Positions 44,501 to 53,625 of a stretch of 64,000 nt of DNA are shown piece after piece. Both the position numbers and the translations under genes were made by a program. Origin of the DNA: Marthasterias glacialis. Lineage: Eukaryota; Echinodermata; Asteroidea; Forcipulatida; Asteriidae. The stretch spans positions 12,738,397 to 12,802,396 of the forward strand of contig OU452219.1 of the NCBI GenBank assembly GCA_911728455.2. Direction: 5' to 3'. Under the pieces are notes generated by a model that worked only from the letters and a program-made list of their open reading frames with translations, was not told where the DNA came from and made no database searches. The first letter of the stretch is position 1; each line of letters opens with the position of its first letter.

Positions 44501-47500
44501 CTGCTTGAGCAGCTCTATGAATTTGGGCTTTGTTCATGACATTCCAATGTCCATCAATTCAGGGCCCAACTGTATGGCACAGATTACCACAGAATTAAGT
44601 ACTTATTGCATCATGTAAAAAGCACATGATTCTTTGGGCTGTATGCGCAGAATTCCAGGGTAAGCAATGCCATGAAATTGAGCCCTGGTCAGAATCGTGT
44701 CAACACTTCTTCATGAAGCAGAACCTGTACATCCCTCCATCATAGACCGATCCATTAAGCCCCGCCCACTGTGCACGTGCGCTGTATGCATCGACGTGTT
44801 TGTCGGGATTTTTGTCAGACTTTTGGTTGTGCAATCACGTCTGTGATTGGTCAATACAGTAAGGGGCAGGGCTTAATGGATCGGTCTATTGTAGAGAGTC
44901 CATGCTTGTACTTGTTTGTGTGAAAATACAATAATCTGAGACGTAATGGGCGGGGTCAAACTTTGTTCCGCCAATGGGGAGTGGAATGTCAAATATCTGA
45001 TATTCAGTTCAGACCGCCAATACTCAGTACCGTACAGTGGCAGGGGGATGTTTCAGGCAGTCTAAGTAAATCTGATATTGCAGTTTTTCGACAGAAAGAG
45101 GGCGCAATACTAATTTCATTATGAAATTACAAAAATATTTCGAAACATTAAAAATACAATTTTTTCAAGCAAACATCTTACACTGAATTACCCTGTAAAA
45201 CTGTCAATAAAAAAACCCTAAAAGTTGTATATTAACTGCTTTATTAGAAGTCTGATTGCATCTGGTTTACTACACTATTTCCATGGTTTGACCCCCAATC
45301 TATCCCCAAAGGGCGCCCTCTTGCAGTAAAAAATAAGACCTATTATTCTAGTGTCATTTTTGTTCTCTGGAAACATCTTCCAGTTTAACTTTAGTTGCGT
45401 GTGACCTTTCACAACTTGTGTGCATCGTAGATTCTTATGATTTTCTGTGTATTATTGTCATAGGATCACTACCTGAGGGAGCTGATAAACAAGTCCAGAC
45501 AAAATCGCCAGTCACCGGAGCTTCACCCACGACTCAAAATCCTGACACATTGCTCAACTTGATTCGAGAACAACAACGCACCATCGATATGTTACAGAGA
45601 AAAGTTAGTCTGTATTTTATTGATTTGTGTAGCTTAGGTAAAAATTTGTCTCTGAAATCTTGCAAGTTTTGCCTTAAGCATTTTGGTAGTAAAACTAAGG
45701 CATTCTCAAATTTGCCTTGCACTGTAACCTATAGGCCTGAAGATGTCTGTGAAGGGAAGATGTTGAAGAAATAGTCAGTTTTTCAGGCCTTGAACTTCGC
45801 TCTTGAAAGGGCAGGGCAATTTTCTTCTGGTAAGGGGCACTTCTATGAGGAAAATGTAAACTTGTATTGGAACTTTGCAAAGGGCACCACGGCAAAAGCA
45901 CGGGGCACCACGGCAATTGCTGTGGGTGCCGTGGGTTATTTCGAGGCCTGGTTTTTATACGTGAGAAGAACACCCCAAGTGGAGGAAAACCAATGCAAGC
46001 GGGTAGGGACTGAAAACCCAATCCACATGGAAGGCTCCAGTCCAAAGTGGGATTCAAACCCGGGTCCAAAGAGGTGAAAGGCAGGGAAGAATCCACCGAG
46101 CCAGCCTGAATGCTTAAAAGAAATAGCAATCGCCAGATTTGCTTGGATCTCGGTTTCAATTAATCCCAGCAAAATAGATTGGTGCTGTGGCTGACCAATA
46201 AATCAAACTATGGAATAAACCGATTCACAACAAAGTACAGATGTGAAAGTGGGTATTGACCCCCCCAAATTGTACGTAAAAACTATAGTAAGCGTGAGAA
46301 CGCCACATCGCCTGAAACAATTTGAGATGGAATACAGCCTGTGATTTCGTCACCTATGTTCACGGCTTCTACCAGGACATGAGTTTCTTTGAATGAGAGA
46401 TGCCAGCCACTGAGGTAGTGGATCCATATTTATAATCTGGTCCATTAGGGTTGCCTTTATGAGCATTTTCCAACAATTTCTAAAGCCCTTTTCAAACCGT
46501 TTTCTTTTCCTCCATCAACAGGTCGAGATGCTTGAGGGTGTCCTTGGAGGGGGGGATGATGTGAACGCAACACTAAGTGCCAGGGTTGCCATTATTTCTT
46601 ACAAGGTAAGAAAGACAAGAGCTTGGAAATTTACCTACTCACCTGCATTCAAATCGAGGTCACACAGTCCCTCTTTTTTTTTTCTAGTTCTATTTTACTC
46701 ATGGATTATTACAGTTTAAACATTTTAATGCTTTAATACATGAAACCTTTTTAAGAATGTTGTTTTGAAAAAATGATGTGCAAATAGTTCATTTCCGCAT
46801 GGATATTTACGGTCATCGTTTGGAGAACATTTTGTCAGCAGCAGGATTTGAACCTTAGTCAGACTGTACTGACGAAGTAGCCAGGGGTTGACAGTGACCA
46901 GCTTGGATTTTAAAATTCTGTAGCAGCTCTTAAAAATTCCTTTAGTAATGCACAAATCACGGGGTGCAAAATCTATCTCATATTTGAGAGGTGACCCTCC
47001 TCAAAATTTCTATATTTTTATGTTTTTACTTCTTTTCAGGTTGGTCTTGTGATTTGGGTCATTTTCAAAAAAATAAGTTGTGGTAAATGTAAGGGTGAAC
47101 GGCACCCACTTCAAGTACTGCAGGGAACAATTTTGCTTAGACTTTAAATGTTTTGGTGCACACTGCATGCTAATATTGAGTAGTAAATGATGATTTTTGA
47201 TTAGCGACTGATGTATTTTGTGGAGCATTTTGCTATGCCATTCAAGGAAATTTTTCATTCTAGTGTATAACATGGGTAGCGTTCTCCCTTAACAGTGGTC
47301 CACTTGTCAAATGCTTCTTAAATGCTTGTTAAAACACTCTCCAAGTGGTCTGGCTGGCTTGTCCAGTATTGGAAATTTGGCCCTGTTTAACATGAAGTAC
47401 GGACTTGTAAAAAAGCCGCCAGACTATTGAATTGACAAGCTAAACTAACTGCCCCCCCCCCCCCCCGGTTCATCACTGAAAATTGGAAAACCCTGATTGG

Positions 47501-50500
47501 GTGGATGATATTTGGGATAGGATTAAAGCTAATTACATGTAGAAATACGAGGGAATCAGGTGGTTTTTTTGTATGCACTAATTCTGACATCATTTTAACG
47601 TTATACGCTGCTTTTCTTATTTCTTATTTAGGTTGAGAGTATAGATGCATCCGTCAAGTCAGCAGCTAAAAATATAACAGAAGTTAACACCAGAGTTAGT
47701 CAGTTCCAGGATTCTTTGTCTGGCACTCTAGTGAGATTGGAAAACACTGTGACTAGAGTAAGTCCATCTGATTGGTTTGGTTTGCTGTGCTTCATTTCCT
47801 TTTCTTTTAAATAGAGGTTAAATTTGCGTCGGGGATAAGTAATATTTGTTTATGTTTACGCATATCCCGATGTGTGTTAAGCACTGTATACTCGGTACTG
47901 TCCCCGAGTCCTGTGAAAAAAAAAGTCTTGTGGTTTTTTATTTCACACTAAAAGAGCACAAATGAAATGAAAAATCAGCGCTAAAGGTAGCTGAGTATTC
48001 CTGGCGTAGTGTTAGCATATTTCACAGGTTAGCAAGGAATTTTTATAATAGAAGCAATCTTCACTCACACAGTTAGCATACAAATTTTACACTAATCTTA
48101 TAAGTTGAGAATTTAGGACCGCAAGTGCAGAATTTCACGAAAAGGAAAGCCGTGAAATTAGCCCCAGATGTAAAAGTCTTGAAGGGATCGTCGTCTTATA
48201 TGGTTTAAGGAAAACCAAATAAAAAAAGGGTTTTGCTGATATTTACCCGACTATTCTTTTGTAGTTTATTTCATACACAACTAAAGCCCGGTTCATACTT
48301 CACGCGAATGCGAAGGCGAAACAAATTTTTACGTCACAAATTCGCAACGAACAATTCACTCAAGTTGAATGTGTTTATTTTCTTGCGAGATTCGCTGTGA
48401 TTGTAGGAGAATGGCGCCAAATTCGCTTTACGTTCGCATTCTTTTGAAGTATGAACCGGGCTTAAGGTAGTTGCTGTATACCCATGTATGGTGAGGAAAG
48501 TTATAACCAGGTCAATTTATATATCCCATTTGTACTGTGTTTTTTTTTTTTTTTTTTTTTTTACATACATTATGTCTATATTCATTTAATATTTTGTTAC
48601 TTTTTTTTTTACAGACATCAAATTTGGAAAATAACACGCGAGAGCTTGAGCGCAGTGTGAGTACTTTTGAAAATGCTTGTGAAAAACTTTTTGTGCAAAA
48701 GTAATTAATCCTTTCTAAGCCATGGTTTGTCTAAACAAGATCAAACCCTAAGAGTTGTTCCAGTTACCACCAAGAAAAAGATGACTGTGAAAGGAGATGC
48801 TCTGAGTGCAGGCATGAGATTTCTCAGGATTTTTTCCTGATTTCAGGATGTTCTCAAAACCTCCTTGAGCCTTCAAACGTTCTGGAAAGAAGTAAAGCAG
48901 TCACCAAAGGGAGAAAGAAATAGTCCACATTGTGTCCAAACCTGTAGTTGGTATTTCTGGTGATGCACAGAGTCTGTATACCTCATGAATTGTAACATCT
49001 GGGAGGTTGTGGGTCTAGAATAAGTGGGAACCCAGACCTGCAAGCCATTCGTCCGATGTCATCCCTGTGAGTGTGTGTTTTGCAATCAGTCAATGTCCAG
49101 CTTACACATCCGACACTTATTTGGTTATGATTTCTGATTGCTTTTTTTTTTTAGGTGAGCCAACTCAATGCCAAAGCACAGACGCAAAGCATTGACATTC
49201 AAGGTATTACAGGGAGGAATACTGACCAAGACAACGAGGTAAGTAATTAACCAGTTGCCGCTGGGATTCTTCCATTTTTTTCCCATCCAGCCTGACGGGA
49301 TTATTTTCTCCGAATTGCGGACATTTTTTTTTCTTTTGAGAGTACTGCTGGCACAATAGAAACCTTGACTTGACAAAACCAAGAGAGAAAAAAAAATGTC
49401 TTTATTGCTTTGTGATTTTTGTTTTCTCTATCGAGAAAATGTCAATTTCATGCAGCGTGAATTGCAAAACCTTGGCCGTGTGCCACAGCCTTCGATTGGT
49501 AGTAAATCCGGAACAAAGGCTAGATCCCCGGTTCACTCTTGACTTACCTCCATAATAGTGGAAGGCTTTTTACGTCTCGTAATCCTCTTCTTGGAACAAA
49601 GGTCAAAGGTCTGGAATTGGGGATTACATAATAGCCAATAATTGGCGGAATATGGAGCTCCATGTGTCCTGTTTGTGTGGGTTGAACCAAGAGTTACATG
49701 GTGTGTGCGTGCTCTGTGCAAGCTTAGCACTGGCATACATCCCATTTTACACCATGGCGTGTTTTAACGTTGCCCGCTTGCTGGCTCGAAAAATATTCTG
49801 ATGATGGGTAGACGTCAGCCGGCGCCAACTGGTTAAATGGCTTTCTGGCCTTGGTCATTTGAGTGAATAATCAAGTGTTATGTACTTTACTGATGACCCA
49901 TAGCAAATGAAGATGGCCTGGCTGTACACGTATGCGACATTACCATGGTTTGTGTATTTGAAATGGCTGTTCTTAGGCTCAAACTTTCACATGACTAGGG
50001 TTTGGTCGTTTGTTGATGTATTAAGCCCTTTTCACATTGCAGAGCCAATTCCAAGAAAATATAACTCCAGGAAATTCCTGTGGAGTTTTAACCCTAGCGC
50101 CGACCCATGTTCTGTTTGTTCACACTGAATGCCACTTTCCTTGGAAGAATGAACACTGGGTACGCTAACCCCAGGGATTTATCTGGCATAAAACCCTACT
50201 CCCAAGCAGGGGTAGCTACTTCCCGAGAAATGGCTATTCCCCAGGAGTTTGCCAGGGTTGGCAATTTAAAAAGATGTGAAAAGGTCAACCTACTTTTCCT
50301 GAGAATTCCCTGGGAAAGTTGTCTGGTGTAAAAGGAGCTTTAGACAGCGCAAGTCTAATGTCTTGCACATGTTTGAAGCATGCTATGCTGTTTCGTTCAC
50401 ACATTAAAGTACCCCAAGGTTCCCCAGAATTATTTGGAACACATGGGAGATGCCACGGTAACAGGGGACTTTTTGGATGCTAGGTGGCAGTAGACAGACC

Positions 50501-52614
50501 AGGTAGTTCTCCATTGTTTATGTTTAGGATTTTCAGCTTCGCATGGTGGATGGGGTATATTAAGTACTCTTTCCATTACACCGCGTAAAAAAATCTCTTT
50601 AGTAGGAGCGTTGGCTATGACAAGAGTCGGTTGGTTATTCTTAATGTTCTGACTAGTGTGTTGTAGTCGTCTTTAGGAGACTGTCTTGTAGTTCTGAGTA
50701 CTTCACTCGGTAAGTTTGCCTCCAAATAGCGTCCCCAACAAGTCTGCAATTACATATGTTATTCTCAGTTAAATTAAAAGGTGCCTCAGCGGGGAGGTCA
50801 AAAATAATCCATATTTTACCAAATATGGTCATAATTTTTTTTTCAATGGGCCAATAAGGCCAAGATTCCATGTAATCCTCACCCCTGGTATACCCCACAA
50901 GCCTGTAGACTCCCATTGGCCAGACCCTAACCACTGCAGAGTAAGGAGTGTTGAAAGACAGCAGCCACCTGTCTCAGTGTAGTAATTGATTGACCTTGTG
51001 GCTAAAGGATCCTTGGCACAGGGCGGTATGCAATTTGTGAAAACAGCTTGTGCGGCATGGCTTCGGACTGGTACCCCGAACAAAGATATTGATAAAATTG
51101 GGAGACCGCCATTATAGGGCTAGGCAAGTTAATCCGGATGTCGCAGGTTCAAATCCTGTTCTAGTCAATCTATCTTTGTTCACTCCAAAATCAGTTGATT
51201 TAACTGAGAATGACATGAACTTAATATTTCCCTGGTGCTAATCATCCAGAGACACTTTCCAATCTGAAGTTCTGTTACCTTTATGATAAAAGTGTCTAAA
51301 ACTTTGAATCCATTTTTATTTTCCAGATTACAAATGTTAAGCAAGATCTGTCAAACCTGTCTGAAAAGTTTGACCTGAACTTGGCCGAAGCCAACCGCAC
51401 TATCTTCGACAGGCTAGAGACGATCAGCAAGATGCAAGGGCCGAGGGGCTACAATGGCTCAGTTGGTCCAGCTGGCACTGACGGAGCTCAGGGTCCACCC
51501 GGTGCAGGGGATCTAACTCAGTGTGACCACCAGACTCGTACCGCCTCATCTTCATACTCAGTCACCACCAGCGGAGGTTGGGTGACGCCACCTAGTGTAA
51601 GTAGGCTTTATTTTCCCGTCAGACCAAACAGGGCTGAAAGGTTTTTACGTATGGGTGTTCATTTTATGTTACTGTTCAACATGAGGATAATTTCACTGCC
51701 TCCATGGTGTGATTCATCAAGACATGGTTCTTACAAGAACCGCACTGGCCGTCTCTGTATTTGTGTCATCGTTCGGGAAACTGAAGCGAGTAGGGGGTAC
51801 TGTTACAGTGGTTTGTCACTTTAGGTCAGTTTTTTGGACTCAAAGAGTCCGCTATCTAACTTCTGTGAGGGCTTGCCTTTACAGGTAGGTTGCTGGCAGG
51901 ATGATTTGTGTGGGTAGTTACGTGAATGGATTCATAAGGGATTTACATATTTAAACTGATGCGTCACACTCACACACTCACACACACACAAATTGAAACT
52001 CCACACTTGATTTTAATTTACTTTCACTAAGCACAGCCAACCAGGTAGTTTCTGCAAATCAATATTGATGATATTTCTAGGATTTTTCTGGATTTCCGGT
52101 TCTTACAAAATAATTGATGTGGAATTTTTGTTTTAAAGTTAATAAATAAATAAAAATATGTCATTTACATACATCCAGGCCCCTTGTAAAGCCATCACAC
52201 TGTACTTTGTACTTTATTTGACTGCTGCACCAAGGTGCTTGCCCCATCTGCATTTAAGCACAGAATGCCGCCATTGATACGGGTTATGGCGTGGTTGGTA
52301 GCCACCAAACCTTCCACCGGTGTTCGGTGGATTTTTCATTTTCATCCACTCTCATCCCAGAATCAAGCACATACAGTATGAAAAGTCAGGATTCATCTTT
52401 ATTGTTGTATTTATTTTTACCTCTTCCCCAGGACAAGGTCTTCACTGGGGTGACCTGCACAACAACTGGTGGAACCCATGCTGTTTTAACAAGTGAGGAT
52501 TCAGCAAGTGGAACCACCCGTTATCGTTGTAGGTGCGGCGGCCAGTCCACTGACATCACGAGTTCATCAAGGCAATGTGTCACACACCTCTGGCAGTGTC
52601 CAGCAACCAGCTAG
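20523..52614 (+). CDS. Gene B: type II membrane protein with coiled-coil stalk, short collagen helix and six-Cys C-terminal domain
   Basis: Ten coding exons join in matching phases into 558 codons plus TAG, with the ATG at 20586. Exons: 20523-20805, 30886-31189, 43773-43996, 45464-45603, 46522-46605, 47632-47757, 48615-48656, 49155-49238, 51327-51596, 52432-52614. Residues 1-222 are cytoplasmic (polyQ, PPSY, NPIY at 179-182, basic cluster before the membrane). Residues ~223-246 are the transmembrane helix. Residues ~280-445 form a coiled-coil stalk with N-glycosylation sequons (NAT, NIT, NNT, NLS, NRT). Residues 446-469 are eight Gly-X-Y triplets and 470-558 hold six Cys. The order matches class A scavenger receptors and other type II membrane collagens, which trimerise and bind ligands at the cell surface. 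The C-terminal domain is neither an SRCR nor a C-type lectin that I can recognise. The architecture is firm; any receptor role is inferred. Confidence 0.88.
26519..26617. mobile_element. Penelope-like palindrome with hammerhead-like arms
   Basis: A near-perfect ~99-bp palindrome. Each arm contains CTGAAGA, a 6-bp stem (gaacag/ctgttc), GAAACGTC and gag. The outer bases gggatctc and gagacccc can pair as stem I. The flank at 26619-26648 (caacggctcttttcagagcc) matches the flank of the copy at 15745-15870. Confidence 0.6.
27955..28170. mobile_element. 'gggcccag' palindromic MITE, diverged copy
   Basis: Shares with 44112-44302 the order: tcatagaaacgcttaagc, ctgctaagcagaaatgagcaggatac, ggtaaccttattctgg and tatgaaat..gagcc. 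It lies in gene B intron 2. Confidence 0.65.
30886..31189 (+). CDS. Gene B coding exon 2 (cytoplasmic tail)
   Basis: The acceptor is ctcag (30881-30885), phase 1 in, phase 2 out, with a GTAGGT donor at 31190. It encodes residues 74-174 and two bases of 175, rich in Pro, Asn, Gln and His and probably disordered. It holds a PPSY motif of the WW-domain-binding type (YPQPPSYTRED) and acidic stretches. Confidence 0.88.
31225..31350 (+). repeat. Copy of the 'agggcac' mobile repeat (family P2)
   Basis: Diverged version of 45783-45958: 'gagagggcaaggtaattttc', 'tttgcaaagggtacttc' and a terminal 'caggcc'. Confidence 0.5.
33753..33886. mobile_element. TIR element with 'agaccccttgcat' ends
   Basis: Ends agaccccttgcat and atgcaaggggtcta are inverted repeats of about 14 bp. 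The interior also pairs around 'gtggtcaaacaatggaccac'. Confidence 0.7.
33931..34031. repeat. 'gggcccag' palindrome family, core fragment
   Basis: Carries the gcttagcagaaccaggttacc, ggctggttccc and tagctaagca core of the family without its outer ends. Confidence 0.5.
36777..36929. mobile_element. 'gggcccag' palindromic MITE
   Basis: Bounded by cagggcccaa and ttgggcccag. The core ttctgctaagcagaaatgag and ctggtaacctttttctgg is shared with copies at 27955, 44112, 44335 and 55328. Confidence 0.75.
36965..37510. repeat. Outer palindrome split by a TTAA element
   Basis: The left arm (36967-37005, cttttcgaaaccacggcttt .. gggctccggc) and right arm (37468-37509, gccggagcccaagccagaac .. tttcaaaaagagcc) are inverted copies. 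They are separated by the MITE at 37006-37402. A related arm also occurs at 5295-5350. Confidence 0.65.
37006..37402. mobile_element. TTAA-bounded MITE 1
   Basis: It starts ttaaaggcattgcatacgtt and ends atactttgcctttaa. The middle is a strong palindrome (ctgagaagcgttatgg/ccgtaacgcttctcag, near 37178-37210). The TTAA at both ends points to a piggyBac-like target, although the termini do not begin with CCC. Confidence 0.7.
37511..37916. mobile_element. TTAA-bounded MITE 2
   Basis: It starts ttaaagggacacgttgcctt and ends aaggcaacgttccctttaa, a 19-bp inverted repeat with one mismatch. It abuts the right arm of the outer palindrome. A partial copy is at 54560-54690. Confidence 0.75.
40193..40366. 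mobile_element. TIR element with 'cccatttcaaacgtcg' ends
   Basis: Ends cccatttcaaacgtcg and cgacgtttgaaacggg are inverted. The G/C-richer interior has paired 'ttgccaatag' and 'gcaatagtgc' blocks. Confidence 0.7.
41485..41937. mobile_element. TTAA-bounded MITE 3 with ~45-bp inverted ends
   Basis: It starts ttaaagatatgatccgtgct and ends agcacggatcattatatctttaa. The arms continue through 'caagccgactttt'/'aaaatcggcttg'. The 450-bp interior has no frame of note. Confidence 0.75.
43600..43706 (+). repeat. 54-bp tandem duplication before a gene B exon
   Basis: Two head-to-tail units contain 'ggaaaaatgagcaaagttt' and 'ctttttattgtcaat'. They end about 65 bases before the acceptor of the transmembrane exon, within the branch-point region. 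Confidence 0.85.
43773..43996 (+). CDS. Gene B coding exon 3 (juxtamembrane and transmembrane)
   Basis: It follows a long pyrimidine tract and tacag. It encodes R-K-K-V-N-P-I-Y (an NPxY endocytosis-type motif at residues 179-182), a Lys/Arg-rich segment with two Cys, and the hydrophobic helix from TIVFIFLL to VLIMLGTI (~223-246). Positive charge on the N-terminal side sets a type II topology. The donor is GTAAAA, phase 1. Confidence 0.9.
44112..44302. mobile_element. 'gggcccag' palindromic MITE, full copy
   Basis: Runs from gggcccagtttcatagagct to agtacctctatgaaatt, folding on itself through cttaccagaatatggttacc and gctaatttttgcttagcag. Confidence 0.8.
44335..44529. mobile_element. 'gggcccag' palindromic MITE, second full copy
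   Basis: Starts gggccccatttcattgagtt and ends agcagctctatgaatttggg. It is in the same orientation and about 30 bp after the previous copy. Confidence 0.8.
44742..44890. mobile_element. TIR element with 'atagaccgatccattaagcc' ends
   Basis: The 20-bp end is repeated in complement as gggcttaatggatcggtctat at 44870-44890, after an inner ccccgcccac/ggggcagggc pair. The 'tagacc' tips are shared with 56749-57002. Confidence 0.8.
45464..45603 (+). CDS. Gene B coding exon 4 (start of the ectodomain)
   Basis: Encodes residues 250-296: a Thr/Ser/Pro-rich linker, then LLNLIREQQRTIDMLQRK, where coiled-coil heptads begin. The acceptor is tcatag. The donor is GTTAGT, the same unusual +3 T seen in gene A at 9108. 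Confidence 0.85.
45695..46115 (-). mobile_element. SINE 'B', minus-strand copy interrupted by a P2 repeat
   Basis: From 46115 downward on the minus strand it has ggctggctcggtgg (A-box-like), ggtttgaatccc (B-box), 'ggattgggttttcagtccct' and 'ttttcctcca'. It then resumes after the insertion as aaaactgac .. 'ttcaacatcttccc', 'cttcaggcctataggttaca'. It matches 10568-10832. The insertion occupies 45783-45958. The 154-residue minus frame here is a by-product of the SINE. Confidence 0.8.
45783..45958 (+). mobile_element. P2 repeat inserted in SINE 'B'
   Basis: The sequence runs from ttcaggcc to gaggcctgg, with 'gaaagggcagggcaattttc', 'ggcacttctatgagg' and 'gcaaagggcaccacggca'. The SINE is continuous once it is removed, with a possible aaaac duplication. 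Related copies are at 25417, 31225, 57256, 61338 and 61888. Confidence 0.7.
46522..46605 (+). CDS. Gene B coding exon 5 (stalk, 28 codons)
   Basis: Exactly 28 codons, phase 0-0, between aacag and GTAAGA. It begins V-E-M-L-E-G-V-L with a Gly/Asp-rich insert, then an NATL sequon. It is part of the coiled-coil stalk. Confidence 0.85.
46606..47631 (+). other. Gene B intron
   Basis: AT-rich sequence with a poly-C run at 47451-47466. 'gcgttctcccttaacagtgg' at 47279 is also found at 21041 and, in complement and diverged, near 61720, so it is a dispersed repeat. Confidence 0.5.
47632..47757 (+). CDS. Gene B coding exon 6 (stalk, 42 codons)
   Basis: Exactly 42 codons, phase 0-0, between atttag and GTAAGT. 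Hydrophobic residues recur at heptad spacing (VESIDASVKSAAKNITEV ..), with one NIT sequon. Confidence 0.88.
47758..48614 (+). other. Gene B intron with one MITE
   Basis: Contains the element at 48283-48465 and a T run at 48540-48562 just before the next exon. Confidence 0.6.
48283..48465. mobile_element. TIR element with 'aagcccggttcatactt' ends
   Basis: The 17-bp ends aagcccggttcatactt and aagtatgaaccgggctt are perfect inverted repeats flanked by TA on both sides. The interior carries gcgaatgcga and its inverse 'cgttcgcattc'. Confidence 0.85.
48615..48656 (+). CDS. Gene B coding exon 7 (stalk, 14 codons)
   Basis: A micro-exon of 42 nt encoding TSNLENNTRELERS, two heptads with one NNT sequon. 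It is bounded by tttacag and GTGAGT, phase 0-0. Confidence 0.85.
49155..49238 (+). CDS. Gene B coding exon 8 (stalk, 28 codons)
   Basis: Exactly 28 codons, phase 0-0, between ttttag and GTAAGT. It encodes VSQLNAKAQTQSIDIQG then a polar end, continuing the stalk. Confidence 0.85.
49239..51326 (+). other. Gene B intron
   Basis: No exon. It contains one member of an inverted pair (49555-49625, partner at 53560-53625), a region with paired 'aagcccttttcac' and 'gtgaaaagg' motifs (50030-50340) and a tRNA-derived SINE (51055-51190). Confidence 0.55.
51055..51190 (+). mobile_element. tRNA-derived SINE 'C'
   Basis: Contains 'gggagaccgcc', 'gttaatccgga' and 'gtcgcaggttcaaatcc' (B-box), then 'ctagtcaat' and 'tctttgttcac'. 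The same blocks occur on the minus strand at 58584-58685. It is flanked by gaacaaaga and tctttgttc in inverted orientation. The A-box is eroded, so it is not a functional tRNA gene. Confidence 0.7.
51327..51596 (+). CDS. Gene B coding exon 9 (stalk end, collagen helix, first Cys)
   Basis: 90 codons, phase 0-0, between tccag and GTAAGT. Heptads run to ETISKMQ, then eight uninterrupted Gly-X-Y triplets (residues 446-469, from GPRGYN to GPPGAG). These are followed by the first cysteine (474) and a Ser/Thr-rich segment ending WVTPPS. Confidence 0.9.
51597..52431 (+). other. Last intron of gene B
   Basis: AT-rich sequence with a short (ca)n tract at 51965-51990. No exon is seen. Confidence 0.5.
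52432..52614 (+). CDS. Gene B coding exon 10 (Cys-rich C-terminus)
   Basis: 60 codons plus TAG, between cccag and the stop. It encodes DKVFTGVTCTTTGG .. YRCRCGGQS .. QCVTHLWQCP, with Cys at 507, 531, 533, 547 and 554. With Cys474 this makes six, enough for three disulfides. I do not recognise the domain. Confidence 0.88.
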   Translation, partial: DKVFTGVTCTTTGGTHAVLTSEDSASGTTRYRCRCGGQSTDITSSSRQCVTHLWQCPATS

Positions 52615-53559
52615 AGTTGAAAGGTCTAACAATAAACTTACTTGTATGTAAATATATGTTCGTGAGAAATATTTGTATATTAATGTACACTGTGGAATGA
52701 TTCTTGAAGCTAAATTTAGTATCGTTGAGATGTGACTCAATGAGATTATTAATCCATTTTTTTATTGGGGGGGGGGGGTAAAGGGATTTTTTATTATTTG
52801 TTTTCGTTTTTAAGTTTGGACATCTCATACCTAAACATGGTACAACTTAATTTTTAGCTTGTCAAACTGGCACTAAAACGCACACTTTAAGTCGATGCAA
52901 GTACCTCAAAACGTGAGAACTGCTTTTGCACGGAACTGCTGTACACAAGAATCCATTGTGAGAACAGTGTGTTTCTTGAAATAGAAGACTGGGAATTTGT
53001 TTTAGTTTTCTGGTGTAGAACTTTTGAGCTTTTCCCCCCAAATATACAGATTGTTTTAGCAGTTGGTTTAGGTTTCTTATTTGATTCTATATAGCAATAC
53101 ATGTAACAGGTGTCATTTCGTGGTACTTAATTATGAATTGATTTGTACTGTTGAAATCTTACCTTGACAGGTTTGTATGGTGACAGATTTTAACTTTTAA
53201 GTTTTCTGTGATTTGCAACTATGCTAACAAAACTGCCAGATTATTCGATGAGATTTTAAGTTGCTTTTAATGTAATGAATAGTAAGTTTGTTTTAAAGAG
53301 CTTTGTAACCAGTAGGCACTGGATGACGTGTATGTACACGCAAATGTTTCCCCTGCCTGGAAACAGAAGCTGTGTAAAGACGCCATTGTGTAATTTCTGA
53401 ACACCAGAACAAAGGTCGCCCGGACATTCCGCTGCGGAGCATGCACAGACAACACACACGCTGTCTGACGCTTCATTTCACCCACACGAGGACAAAAAAA
53501 GGGTCTTGAATATATTGGTGTTTTCTGGTGTGAGAGGTGGTTTTTGTGTAATCTCAGAT

Positions 53560-53625
53560 TACAGACCTTTGTCCTTTGTTCCAAGAAAAGGATTACGAGG
53601 CATCGAGAGGCTTCCACCATTGTCT
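53560..53625 (-). repeat. Inverted copy of 49555-49625
   Basis: 'ttgttccaagaaaaggattacgag' here is the complement of 'ctcgtaatcctcttcttggaac' near 49577, with matching flanks (tggaag, aaaggtc). It is a dispersed repeat of about 70 bp. Confidence 0.65.

Larger units (their letters stand above)
43997..45463 (+). other. Gene B intron with two tandem palindromic MITEs and one TIR element
   Basis: It contains elements at 44112-44302, 44335-44529 and 44742-44890. The rest is AT-rich without an exon. Confidence 0.6.

Noticed and set aside
45695-46159. 154-codon minus-strand open frame
   Set aside because: It coincides with SINE B and its P2 insertion, both repeated elsewhere, so it is not a gene.
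51055-51190. Genuine tRNA genes at 51055, 58584, 6560 and 7770
   Set aside because: The A/B boxes are recognisable but the cloverleaf arms are broken and the copies carry SINE bodies, so they are SINE heads.
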